Notes under the pieces: generated by a model
The model's database searches: none
The model's input: the letters and a program-made list of their open reading frames with translations, nothing else
Told to the model about the DNA's origin: nothing
Shown here: positions 35,673-43,593 of the stretch, piece by piece
Layout of the letters: every line of letters begins with the position of its first letter
How positions within the stretch are numbered: the stretch's first letter is position 1
Translations under genes and position numbers: made by a program
DNA from: Pedobacter psychrophilus
Lineage (GTDB): Bacteria; Bacteroidota; Bacteroidia; Sphingobacteriales; Sphingobacteriaceae
Direction: 5' to 3'
Length of the DNA stretch: 64,000 nt
Assembly: GCF_001652725.1 (NCBI RefSeq)
Contig: NZ_LWHJ01000031.1
Coordinates: forward strand, 245,161 to 309,160

Positions 35673-36605
35673 ATGAAGATGGAAAATACTCCTAAAAAAA
35701 TATGGTTTGATTGCGATATTATGATTGGTATCCCTTCGCCAACGCCAAGAGAAGTGGATGATGGCATCACTTTAATGATGGCTTTACGTCAGAAAAATAT
35801 TGAAATTGTTGGTATAAGCATTGTAACCAATGCAGATTATGGCTATGATGTCACAAAAAAATTCTTAAAATGGTATCATAACGGACCAGAAATACCTGTT
35901 TATAAAGGCTCGGACTTAGCAAATGATTTGGGAATAGAAAACGATGCAACAAGAGCTTTAGCCGATGCTTTACGCAAGGAAAAACTGAGTATTATAGCTT
36001 TAGGCCCTAACACAAATATTGCTACAGTTTTAAAAAACCATCCAGAACTAGCTAGCCAAATAGAAGAAATTTCTTTTTGTTTAGGCCGCCAACCTGATTT
36101 TGAGTTTAGACCTGGTTTGGGAAATCAACCTGTATTAGATTATAATTTTGAAAAGGATGTGGAATCTATGCAAGTAATTTTAGATACCAATATTCCACTC
36201 TTATTTTCTGGATTTGAATGTAGCTGTTCTATTTTATTGGGATCTGTAGATGTAGATCGCTTAAATGGAAACGGTCATGAAGGCGACCAATGGGTTTATG
36301 AGCAATTATTACCCTGGATAGCCAGGGCAAAAACAGCATTTGGCGTTGATGGATTTATCCCTTATGATTGTACGCCATTAGGTTATTTCACACATCCAGA
36401 ATACTTTAAATATTATGAAGATATCCCAGTAGAAATCAATATTAAGAAAAATGACTCGAATTTTTTTGGCAGAGATACCAGAACAGAAAAAGAGTTTTTA
36501 GAAGTTTCTTATGATTTTAAATCTAAAAGGAAAGTGAAATATGCCTACAAAACTTTACCGGGTTTTGAGGAAAAAATTATTGAAAGTCTGTTGAGAAGGG
36601 ATTAG
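35673..36605 (+). CDS. divergent nucleoside hydrolase family protein
   Basis: A 310-residue cytoplasmic protein. The usual IunH opening D-x-D-P-G-x-D-D is replaced by D13-C-D15-I-M-I-G-I-P and only later V-D29-D30-G, so about ten residues are inserted between the two aspartate pairs of the calcium site. Other family marks are I-V-G-I-S-I-V-T-N-A, L-G-P-N-T-N-I-A and a late Y-D-C-T-P-L-G-Y, where canonical members have H-D. It should cleave an N-glycosidic bond with ribose or a ribose-like sugar. The altered motifs suggest an unusual substrate. It lies next to the kinase gene, separated by a repeat, and before the ABC importer. Confidence 0.78.
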   Translation: MKMENTPKKIWFDCDIMIGIPSPTPREVDDGITLMMALRQKNIEIVGISIVTNADYGYDVTKKFLKWYHNGPEIPVYKGSDLANDLGIENDATRALADALRKEKLSIIALGPNTNIATVLKNHPELASQIEEISFCLGRQPDFEFRPGLGNQPVLDYNFEKDVESMQVILDTNIPLLFSGFECSCSILLGSVDVDRLNGNGHEGDQWVYEQLLPWIARAKTAFGVDGFIPYDCTPLGYFTHPEYFKYYEDIPVEINIKKNDSNFFGRDTRTEKEFLEVSYDFKSKRKVKYAYKTLPGFEEKIIESLLRRD

Positions 36606-36680
36606 GTTGTAGGTGTTAGGTTGTAGGTTCTAAGTTTTACTTTACGGCTAATACTTAAAACCTATCACCTAAAACTTATA
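36602..36680. repeat. TAGGT/ACCTA-rich imperfect palindrome between convergent genes
   Basis: The left part repeats TTAGGTTGTAGGT-like units and the right part AAAACCTAT, CACCTAAAAC and TTATAGCTTAAA. The two arms can pair around a CGGCTAATA centre, giving a long imperfect hairpin that may end both the nucleoside hydrolase and DUF547 transcripts. Confidence 0.5.
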
Positions 36681-36682
36681 GC

Positions 36683-37384
36683 TTAAATACCATTTAAAGC
36701 ACAATTATAAGGTAAATACTCAATCTCATCATTTACATTGATTGGTGTTTTTGAGTATTTATTTATCCAATTTAAAAGTGATTTAGTATCTGTAAAATAA
36801 GCAGAAAAATCACTCCAATACCATTGGAAAAGACTAGAAATGCCGATTGGGTTATGGTTTAACGAGTTTTTATCAGGATCATTAATAAAATCACTGGTTT
36901 GATCATCCAGTTGTTCTTCTAATTTATCGGCAATAAAGGCTTCGTTTCTAAATTTGGGACAAGAAAAAGAAGCACAAACTAAGCAAAAATGGATTCTTGG
37001 TTCATTAAATTCTTTACGAAGGATTTCATGTTCCAATCTGTCTAAAGTAAAATCCTCCTCTCCTATTTTAAAAAAAGAGATTTTAAAAGGAGATTGTTGA
37101 TGTGCAGCTCCTATTGCTTTAATATCACCTACACCGTAATTATTCATGATGAGTTTTACAGTGAAAGCGTTATAGGCGTTTATCCAATAAGCCAGTTTTT
37201 TTGAAGTTGACCAGCTGGATTTAGGTGGATTTTGGGTGATTAAATCTAAGTATTCGTCAAGTTCAGTCTCATTATTTTTGAAGCTTTTATAATTTACAAA
37301 GCCATGAGCATCAACATATTTTTGGACTAAAACATTCCAAATTTGGTGCTGATGAAAAGATTCTGAATTGCTAAATATTGCCAT
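36683..37384 (-). CDS. DUF547 domain protein
   Basis: A 233-residue protein with the DUF547 marks F-V-N-Y-K-S-F, A-Y-W-I-N-A-Y-N-A-F-T-V-K-L-I (about 64-79), E-H-E-I-L-R (about 117) and the C-A-S-F-S-C-P-K-F-R-N-E-A-F cysteine region (about 135-149). The fold is related to papain/transglutaminase-like proteins, but no activity is established. There is no signal peptide, unlike many secreted DUF547 proteins. It is the only minus-strand gene between 30808 and 42739, convergent with the nucleoside hydrolase and divergent from the ABC importer, so it may not belong to that system. Confidence 0.85.
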   Translation of the reverse strand: MAIFSNSESFHQHQIWNVLVQKYVDAHGFVNYKSFKNNETELDEYLDLITQNPPKSSWSTSKKLAYWINAYNAFTVKLIMNNYGVGDIKAIGAAHQQSPFKISFFKIGEEDFTLDRLEHEILRKEFNEPRIHFCLVCASFSCPKFRNEAFIADKLEEQLDDQTSDFINDPDKNSLNHNPIGISSLFQWYWSDFSAYFTDTKSLLNWINKYSKTPINVNDEIEYLPYNCALNGI

Positions 37385-37435
37385 ATTTTCAAAGCTATTT
37401 AAAAAATTATTTTTAAGATATTTAAAATTATAAAA

Positions 37436-38680
37436 ATGCTAAAACTAAAAACACTCTTTTCAGCACTTGCCATCTTAAGTTTGATTGCGTGTAATAACGA
37501 TAAAAAGACCTCATCGGGTTCTGCCGATATCAATAATGACCCAATGATGCAACAATCTTGGGAACAAATCACTCAAAAAGCCAAGGGAACTACGGTTACC
37601 TGGATGAAATATGCCGGTGATAAAAAATCAAATAAATATATCGATGATGTATTAGTCCCAAAAATTAATGAAAAATTTGGCATTACTTTAAAAATCATTC
37701 CTGGTCAAGGCCCATCAATTGTGAGCAGCATCATGAGCGAAAAAGAAGCTAGTGTTGAAAAAGGACAAACAGATATGGTTTGGATTAATGGAGAAACTTT
37801 TTTCCAAATACAACAATTTCAAGGCTTATTTGGCCCAATTGATTATAAATTACCAAATTCTAAATTTATCAATTATGAAGATCCAATCATTAAATATGAT
37901 TTTCAACAAGAGATAAATGGTTATGAAGCACCATGGGGTAAAGCGTCTTTTATTGCATTGACAGATGGTGAAAAAGTGAAAAATCCACCTGTAAGTATGC
38001 AAGATTTTGAAGCTTATTGGAAAGCAAATCCAGGTAAGTTCACCTTATCTTTAGATTTTACGGGCTATACACTATTAAAAACATGGTTAATTGAGTTGGC
38101 TGGAGGAAGCGAAAATTTAAATGGAGATTTCGACCAAAAAAAATACGATAAGCTTAGCAATCAGCTTTGGGATTTCATCAATAGAAATAAGAAATATTTC
38201 TGGAAAAAAGGAGAAACTTTTCCTGAGAGCGCAGTCACCATCGCTCAATTATATGCAACAGGAGAAGTAAATTTTGGTTTTTCTTTTGGATTTACAGCAG
38301 TTGATAAAGGAATAAAAGAAGGTTTATTTCCAAAAACTACGATTGGGTATGTACTAAAACCCGGTAGCATCCATAATACTAGTTACTTGGCTGTTCCATT
38401 TAATGCGACTAACAAAGAAGGCGCATTGGTTGTGATCAATTATTTAATTTCTCCGGAAGCTCAAATTGAAAAAAGCGACATCAATAACAGCGGTGGAACA
38501 CCAATTTTTGATGTTACTAAATTAACGCCAGAAATGAAAGCAAAATACGATGCTTTAGAAAAACCTAAATACGGAATGACAGAACAAGAGGTATTAGCAA
38601 AAGCGATTGTTGAGCCTCATTCTATGTATATGATTAAGGTAGCAGAAGATTTTAGGAAGAAAGTGATTGAGAAGAAGTAG
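37436..38680 (+). CDS. ABC importer substrate-binding lipoprotein
   Basis: A 414-residue protein with a lipobox L-I-A-C (C19) after a hydrophobic signal. The mature part is a type II periplasmic binding fold with T-T-V-T-W-M-K-Y-A-G-D-K near 50 and D-M-V-W-I-N-G-E-T-F near 114, resembling YnjB and other iron/thiamine/polyamine-type binding proteins. It would capture the substrate in the periplasm for the two permeases encoded 100 bp downstream. Family membership suggests a small organic or phosphorylated ligand, but the specificity of YnjB itself is not known. There is no hint of a metal site. Confidence 0.85.
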   Translation: MLKLKTLFSALAILSLIACNNDKKTSSGSADINNDPMMQQSWEQITQKAKGTTVTWMKYAGDKKSNKYIDDVLVPKINEKFGITLKIIPGQGPSIVSSIMSEKEASVEKGQTDMVWINGETFFQIQQFQGLFGPIDYKLPNSKFINYEDPIIKYDFQQEINGYEAPWGKASFIALTDGEKVKNPPVSMQDFEAYWKANPGKFTLSLDFTGYTLLKTWLIELAGGSENLNGDFDQKKYDKLSNQLWDFINRNKKYFWKKGETFPESAVTIAQLYATGEVNFGFSFGFTAVDKGIKEGLFPKTTIGYVLKPGSIHNTSYLAVPFNATNKEGALVVINYLISPEAQIEKSDINNSGGTPIFDVTKLTPEMKAKYDALEKPKYGMTEQEVLAKAIVEPHSMYMIKVAEDFRKKVIEKK

Positions 38681-38785
38681 GTTATAAGTATTAAGTTATA
38701 GGTTAAAAGTAAAAAGTAAAAATTAAAAAAAGTTTAAAGTTGATTTCCAAAGTTCTACAATATCAATATTCATGTTTTATTGCTG

Positions 38786-39643
38786 ATGTCTAAACAAAAG
38801 CCAATACATATCATTTCATTTTTATTGCTTTTTGTATTTGCAATTCTTCCCCTAATTTTAGGTTTTGGTTTTGCTTTGGCTTATAGTTTTGGCTTGATCG
38901 GAGGTTTAAATCAAGGTTTTACGTTAGATAACTGGTCGGCATTATTTGAAAATAATGATGTAGTAATTTCTTTTCTTTATAGTGGATGGTTAGCAATTGC
39001 CTCGTTAACGTTAAGCGTTGTAATCTCAATGGCTATAGCGATATTTTTCCATAAAAAATTTAGTAAAGGCATTTATTCCTATTTGGTTTATATGCCTTTG
39101 GCTTTTCCATCCATTGTTGCGGCTTTCTTTTTTGCTCAGTTTTTAGGCAATTCTGGAATTTTATCTCGCATTTGTTATCAATTAGGTATTATCGATAATA
39201 TACAATCGTTTCCGAATTTGGTAAATGATCAATATAGTTTCGGAATTATTGTTGCTCAATTTTTCTTGAGTTTACCCTTTTTTACGCTATTATATACAGG
39301 GTTATATCAAACAGAAAGAATCGATGATTATACGCAATTGGCAAATTCTTTAGGAGCAAAAAATCGACAATCGATTTTCAGGATTTCTATTCCAATTTTA
39401 TTAAAAAAGAGCTTTCCTAATATTGTGATGTATTTCATTTTTAAGATAGGTGCTTATGAAGTGCCTCTTTTATTAGGACGTTCTACACCAGAAACGGTTT
39501 CTGTTTTAGCGGTAAGAAAACTCCAAAAATTCAATTTATATGATATTCCACAAGGATATGCCGTCGCGGTAATTTATACCATCATCATTTTAAGTTTATT
39601 GATGCTTGTTCTTAAAACCAATAAAAATGAGTACGACATTTAA
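38786..39643 (+). CDS. ABC importer permease 1
   Basis: I take the ATG at 38786; an in-frame ATG two codons earlier is also possible. About 285 residues with six hydrophobic helices and the EAA-type loop Y-T-Q-L-A-N-S-L-G-A-K-N-R-Q-S-I-F-R-I-S-I-P (about 192-212), which contacts the ATPase. It is of the YnjC/PotB/ThiP permease type. The end overlaps the second permease gene by 17 bp, so they are coupled. With permease 2 it forms the pore for the lipoprotein's ligand. Confidence 0.88.
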   Translation: MSKQKPIHIISFLLLFVFAILPLILGFGFALAYSFGLIGGLNQGFTLDNWSALFENNDVVISFLYSGWLAIASLTLSVVISMAIAIFFHKKFSKGIYSYLVYMPLAFPSIVAAFFFAQFLGNSGILSRICYQLGIIDNIQSFPNLVNDQYSFGIIVAQFFLSLPFFTLLYTGLYQTERIDDYTQLANSLGAKNRQSIFRISIPILLKKSFPNIVMYFIFKIGAYEVPLLLGRSTPETVSVLAVRKLQKFNLYDIPQGYAVAVIYTIIILSLLMLVLKTNKNEYDI

Positions 39644-40406
39644 GAAACGAAACATATTACTTTGGCTTTTGGCGATATCATTTATTACGCCAATTATTAC
39701 TTTATTTTTTCTTTCTTTTAGTAAAAACTGGCGCTTTCCTGCCATATTACCTCAACAATTTACATTTGAAAACTGGAGTTATCTGTTTTTTTCCGGAGGA
39801 AATATTGCTCCAAGTTTTTTAATTTCATTAGTCATCGCTTTATCTGTTGCTTTGTTTGCTACGCTTTTGGGTTTTATTACCAGTAAATATATTGCATATC
39901 ATAAATACAGAAAAAAACTGTTGATGCTTACCTATTTTCCTTTTGCATTATCACCAGTTATATTTGCGCTTTGCCTTAAGTATTACTTTATAAAAATGAG
40001 TTTAACCGGTAATGTTCAAGGAATTATTTTAGCTCAATTAATTATTGCCTTTCCTTACAGTGTGATTTTCTTTACTGGATTTTGGAACCAGCGAATTAAA
40101 CAATATGAAGATTTGGTTTCAACATTGGGTGGTACAACCTCTTACGCTTTCCGTAAAATTGTAATGCCGATTGCTAAAAGTTTAATCTTAGTTTGCTTCT
40201 TTCAGTGCTTTTTAATCTCTTGGTTCGAGTTTGGACTGACAAGTATTATTGGTTACGGAAAAGTAGAAACCCTCACCATTAAAGTTTATCAATTTATTAC
40301 CGAAGCAAATATTTTTTATGCAGCTTTAAGTTGTTGTTTATTGATTTTGCCTCCAGTAATTTTGTTGTGGTTCAACAAAAAATTTATCATTCAACAAGCT
40401 AAATAA
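39627..40406 (+). CDS. ABC importer permease 2
   Basis: The ATG at 39627 (259 residues) fits better than one at 39606, which would extend the overlap with permease 1. Six hydrophobic helices and an EAA loop E-D-L-V-S-T-L-G-G-T-T-S-Y-A-F-R-K-I-V-M-P (about 164-184) are visible. Type as in PotC/ThiP. The stop shares its last base with the first base of the ATPase start codon (40406). Confidence 0.88.
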   Translation: MSTTFKKRNILLWLLAISFITPIITLFFLSFSKNWRFPAILPQQFTFENWSYLFFSGGNIAPSFLISLVIALSVALFATLLGFITSKYIAYHKYRKKLLMLTYFPFALSPVIFALCLKYYFIKMSLTGNVQGIILAQLIIAFPYSVIFFTGFWNQRIKQYEDLVSTLGGTTSYAFRKIVMPIAKSLILVCFFQCFLISWFEFGLTSIIGYGKVETLTIKVYQFITEANIFYAALSCCLLILPPVILLWFNKKFIIQQAK

Positions 40407-41122
40407 TGTTTTTACAAATCAATCATATTCAAAAAAAATATAAAGATAAGTTGGTCATCCAGGATGTTTCTTTTGGGTTAGAAGCACATCAAACTTTAAG
40501 TATTTTAGGTAAAAGTGGTTGTGGTAAATCAACATTATTAAAAATAATTGCTGGCATTGAGGAGCAAAATAAAGGAGATGTTTTTTTAAACGAGAAAAAT
40601 ATAAGTAACATAAATTCTAATGAAAGAAATATAGTTTACCTTTTTCAAGAACCTTTGTTATTTCCTAATCTAAACGTTTTTGAAAACATCGCCTTTGGCT
40701 TAAGAATTAGAAAATTGGCTTCCGCCGATGTTGAACAAAAGGTAGAGCAAATGTTAGAAAGTTTAGAGTTAAAAGACCATGATAAGAAAATGCCTCATCA
40801 AATTTCTGGAGGACAAAAACAGCGTGTAGCTTTTGGAAGAGCCTTAATCATTAATCCACCTTTGATTTTATTAGATGAACCTTTTAGCAGCTTAGATGTG
40901 GAAACCCGGGCAACCATGCAACAATTGTATAAAACCATTGCCAAAAAATTTAACATTACGGCTTTATTTGTCACCCATGATCTAAAAGAAGCTTTATTAA
41001 TGGGCGATAAAATTTCATATATGGATAAAGGATTATTAGAGATTTTTGACAGCAAAAAAGATTTTATTGAAGCAGACAAAACGGGTGTAAAATCAGAAAT
41101 TGAATTTTGGAATAATTTGTAA
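40406..41122 (+). CDS. ABC importer ATP-binding protein
   Basis: A 238-residue ATPase with Walker A G-K-S-G-C-G-K-S-T (about 36-44), Q-loop Q-E-P-L-L-F, signature I-S-G-G-Q-K-Q-R (about 132-139), Walker B L-I-L-L-D-E-P-F and H-loop T-H-D. It lacks the C-terminal regulatory domain of PotA/MalK types, so it is not inducer-controlled in that way. It powers the importer formed by the two upstream permeases and the lipoprotein. The toxin-antitoxin pair begins 43 bp after its stop. Confidence 0.93.
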   Translation: MFLQINHIQKKYKDKLVIQDVSFGLEAHQTLSILGKSGCGKSTLLKIIAGIEEQNKGDVFLNEKNISNINSNERNIVYLFQEPLLFPNLNVFENIAFGLRIRKLASADVEQKVEQMLESLELKDHDKKMPHQISGGQKQRVAFGRALIINPPLILLDEPFSSLDVETRATMQQLYKTIAKKFNITALFVTHDLKEALLMGDKISYMDKGLLEIFDSKKDFIEADKTGVKSEIEFWNNL

Positions 41123-41149
41123 ACTTAAAATTTGATTTAAGTATATTTG
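41116..41149 (+). promoter_or_regulatory. promoter of the toxin-antitoxin pair
   Basis: TTTG (41116-41119) and TATATTTG (41142-41149) are 22 bp apart, close to the Bacteroidota -33/-7 arrangement. The -7 element ends 15 bp before the antitoxin start, so the pair can be expressed apart from the importer. Confidence 0.55.
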
Positions 41150-41164
41150 ATAAAAGGAAAAATT

Positions 41165-41395
41165 ATGGACTTACAAACTAGAAAAATAGAATTTGTTAAA
41201 CAATTTTTAACTATCGAAAATGAAGTTACTATTTCAGAATTAGAAAAGGTTTTACATTACGACAAGGATTTTGACAATAATCATTTTAAGCCTATATCTA
41301 TTGAGGAATTGAATAAAAGAATTGACCAATCTGAAGCTGATATTAAGAACGGCGATTTTTATACTAGCGAAGAATTGCTAGCTCAATACAAGTAA
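41165..41395 (+). CDS. antitoxin of a type II toxin-antitoxin pair
   Basis: I take the ATG at 41165, preceded by AAAGGA, giving 76 residues. The protein is acidic and helical, with I-S-I-E-E-L-N-K-R-I-D-Q-S-E-A-D-I-K-N-G and a tail S-E-E-L-L-A-Q-Y-K, as in RelB/DUF-type antitoxins of Bacteroidota that wrap around RelE/ParE toxins. No clear DNA-binding domain is seen beyond a possible short N-terminal helix pair. The toxin gene begins 2 bp after its stop. Confidence 0.8.
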   Translation: MDLQTRKIEFVKQFLTIENEVTISELEKVLHYDKDFDNNHFKPISIEELNKRIDQSEADIKNGDFYTSEELLAQYK

Positions 41396-41397
41396 TA

Positions 41398-41709
41398 ATG
41401 AAAATTATTTGGTCAAAATTTGCAAAACTTCAACTTGATGAAATTTACTTTTATTTATCAAAAAGAGAATCAAAATCATTTGCTATAAAGTTTAGAGCAG
41501 AAATTATTTCAGAGCCTGCAAAGTTATTAGAAAATCCTTTGATTTGTCAACAAGAAGAATTTTTGAAGAAGAGAGAAATTATTTACAGGTATATGGTTTT
41601 TAAATCTTATAAAATCATTTATTCTATAAATTCAAATGGCAATGAAATTATAATCAACGACGTATTCCACACCAAACAAAACCCTTCAAAACTAAACAGA
41701 ACAATTTAA
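41398..41709 (+). CDS. RelE/ParE family toxin
   Basis: A 103-residue basic protein with the RelE/ParE pattern: I-I-W-S-K-F-A-K-L-Q-L-D-E-I-Y-F-Y-L at the start, then L-L-E-N-P-L-I-C-Q and Y-R-Y-M-V-F-K-S-Y-K-I-I-Y-S-I near 65-80. ParE members attack gyrase, RelE members cut ribosome-bound mRNA; the sequence does not decide. It follows the antitoxin directly. The radical SAM gene starts 10 bp downstream, so read-through from the pair could express it. Confidence 0.85.
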   Translation: MKIIWSKFAKLQLDEIYFYLSKRESKSFAIKFRAEIISEPAKLLENPLICQQEEFLKKREIIYRYMVFKSYKIIYSINSNGNEIIINDVFHTKQNPSKLNRTI

Positions 41710-41719
41710 TTACCTACCC

Positions 41720-42739
41720 TTGAAATTGAAAACAGAAAGAGATTATAACGATTACGGAACAATCTATTGGGTTTTTACTCAACTTTGTAATGATGAGTGT
41801 GACCATTGCTACAATGATTCTGGCCCAAAAGGTAAAAGGATGAGCGATGAAGAATGTCTCCAAATCATCTCTAATTTACCAGAAAATTTAGGTAGAATTA
41901 TATTAAGCGGCGGTGAACCGTTGGCTGACAAAAGGCAATTGTATCTAATTTTAGATACCCTTACAGAAAAATATGGCAATGATTTTAACATCGCTTTGCA
42001 AACTAATGGCGATTTATTAAAGCCAAAAATTTTAGATGAATTACTTCAAAAAGGTGTCAAAAGTTTTAGCATTGCAAGTTTAGATCGTTTTCATAAACAT
42101 GCTGGTGCAAAATTAGCTCCGCTGAAAGAATTATTTGATAGCAGAGGATTGGTGGATGTGATGCCTTATATTACTGTGGGTGTTTATGAAGAGGGTAAAC
42201 GTCAAAAAGTTAACCCAAGCTGGAAAACTTACTCTTATTTTGGAGCCAATGAAGAAATGTGGCTCGGTGGAAATTGGGCAAGAGGAAGAGCATATGAAAA
42301 AGACTTGTGGATGCAAGACCCACTTCACAATTTTTGTAAGATACAATCTGGAGCAAAAAACTTCTTAGGCGGTCATACTGATGTAATTGAAGAATTAAGC
42401 ATTCAGCTTTGGGCGATAAACCCTTGCTGCCCTGGAACTAAAAAAGCAATGGGTGATGCTAGAAATGAGAAAGTAAATGATGTGCTTTTAAGAGTTAAAG
42501 AGTCTCCAATTTTCCAAACTTTAAACAATGGAACGCCTTATAAAATGGGTGAAAGTATTGGAATTACCGAAGAATATGCTTTAGAACGAGGAAGAGCTAC
42601 ACAAAACATTTGTTTATGGTGCGATGAATTTTTTGATAGGCATTATGACATTGATAAGTTGAGAGAGAAATCATCAAATGAAATAGAAGGCGAATTAAAT
42701 AGTTTTATAAAATTGCCTGTTATCAATCAGATTAACTGA
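41720..42739 (+). CDS. radical SAM enzyme with extra C-terminal cysteines
   Basis: A 339-residue protein starting at TTG (no ATG is available before the cluster motif). The 4Fe-4S ligands are C23, C27 and C30 in C-N-D-E-C-D-H-C-Y, followed by S-G-G-E-P (63-67). Near 186-191 is W-A-R-G-R-A, typical of the region before a SPASM/twitch domain, and C206, C236, C237, C298 and C301 could bind an auxiliary cluster. I do not recognise its subfamily. Position after an ABC importer and near a nucleoside hydrolase suggests a step in breakdown of the imported compound, as the radical SAM lyase QueL acts in queuine salvage, but similarity to QueL is not shown. Confidence 0.82.
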   Translation: MKLKTERDYNDYGTIYWVFTQLCNDECDHCYNDSGPKGKRMSDEECLQIISNLPENLGRIILSGGEPLADKRQLYLILDTLTEKYGNDFNIALQTNGDLLKPKILDELLQKGVKSFSIASLDRFHKHAGAKLAPLKELFDSRGLVDVMPYITVGVYEEGKRQKVNPSWKTYSYFGANEEMWLGGNWARGRAYEKDLWMQDPLHNFCKIQSGAKNFLGGHTDVIEELSIQLWAINPCCPGTKKAMGDARNEKVNDVLLRVKESPIFQTLNNGTPYKMGESIGITEEYALERGRATQNICLWCDEFFDRHYDIDKLREKSSNEIEGELNSFIKLPVINQIN

Positions 42740-42769
42740 TTTCTGATTAATTGTAGATACCTTCTGCTT

Positions 42770-42815
42770 GTGTTATTGATTAAAATGATATCCTTTTTTG
42801 ATTATAGCCATTATG
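42770..42815. repeat. degenerate family B repeat copy 3
   Basis: GTGTTATTGATTAAAATGATATCCTTTTTT matches the order of words in the family B copies at 27411-27482 and 35546-35653, with several substitutions. It lies in the 197-bp gap between the convergent radical SAM and GATase-fold genes. No clear terminator is seen here. Confidence 0.35.
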
Positions 42816-42936
42816 TAGGAGTAATAAGGTTATATTGAAAAGTTAAAAGGATTCAACTTATGCCCCACCCAAAGCCCTGAAAATCTTATTCCTAATAATT
42901 AACCTATCCCTATAAATTTATACAAAACATTATACT

Positions 42937-43593
42937 TTAAGCAGAAACCAAATTTACACCATAATCCGAATCAATAAACTCAAATTCTCCTTCAGGTTTA
43001 ATACCGCAAAGCCATTCAGTCATTTTATCAACATAATTATCTAAATGAGTGATTTGTCGAATTCCATGCTCTATGTATGGGTCTAATGTTGTTGCAAAAA
43101 GTATTCCTCCATACTTATTAGTTTGCCAAGTGATGATTTCGCCATCATCGGTAGTTTGCACAATCTCTGCCCCTTCTGGAACTCTGCTGTAAGCGCCATG
43201 CGTATGCCAGCAGGCATGTCTCGGCTTTAAGCCTTTATAAACTGGGTGTTCATAATCTGTTTTTGAAATTGGCGGATTATCCGGATTTGCTACCCACCAA
43301 TAGTTATTGCTTAGTGTATCAATCCAAGTTGCATCCAGCCATTCTTCGGTGCTATCTCCCTCCACAACTACTTTTTTACCTGCTCTTAAAAATCTATAAA
43401 TCAAATCTTTTTTCTTGGCGATAGCAGTGTGGTTGGAAAGAAACGGAATAACAATAGCATCTAAATTTTCAATTTTTTCCCAGGTTAAATCATGAACATA
43501 TAGCAAATCATAAATATCTTTGTATTTAGGCGCATTAGATAATGCGTAAATTGCCCAACCTCCGTTAAATACTAATCCTATTTTCTTGCTCAT
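42937..43593 (-). CDS. GATase-fold protein without a recognised active site
   Basis: I take the ATG at 43593 (218 residues), M-S-K-K-I-G-L-V-F-N-G-G. The chain looks like a class I glutamine-amidotransferase/ThuA-like alpha/beta fold: G-L-V-F-N-G-G-W near the N-terminus, L-D-A-I-V-I-P-F-L-S-N-H in the middle, then H-A-C-W-H-T-H-G-A-Y and G-G-I-L-F-A-T-T-L-D-P. The usual G-x-C-x-G nucleophile is missing. It overlaps the upstream paralogue by 29 bp, so the two are coupled, possibly as a heterodimer. Function unknown. Confidence 0.65.
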   Translation of the reverse strand: MSKKIGLVFNGGWAIYALSNAPKYKDIYDLLYVHDLTWEKIENLDAIVIPFLSNHTAIAKKKDLIYRFLRAGKKVVVEGDSTEEWLDATWIDTLSNNYWWVANPDNPPISKTDYEHPVYKGLKPRHACWHTHGAYSRVPEGAEIVQTTDDGEIITWQTNKYGGILFATTLDPYIEHGIRQITHLDNYVDKMTEWLCGIKPEGEFEFIDSDYGVNLVSA

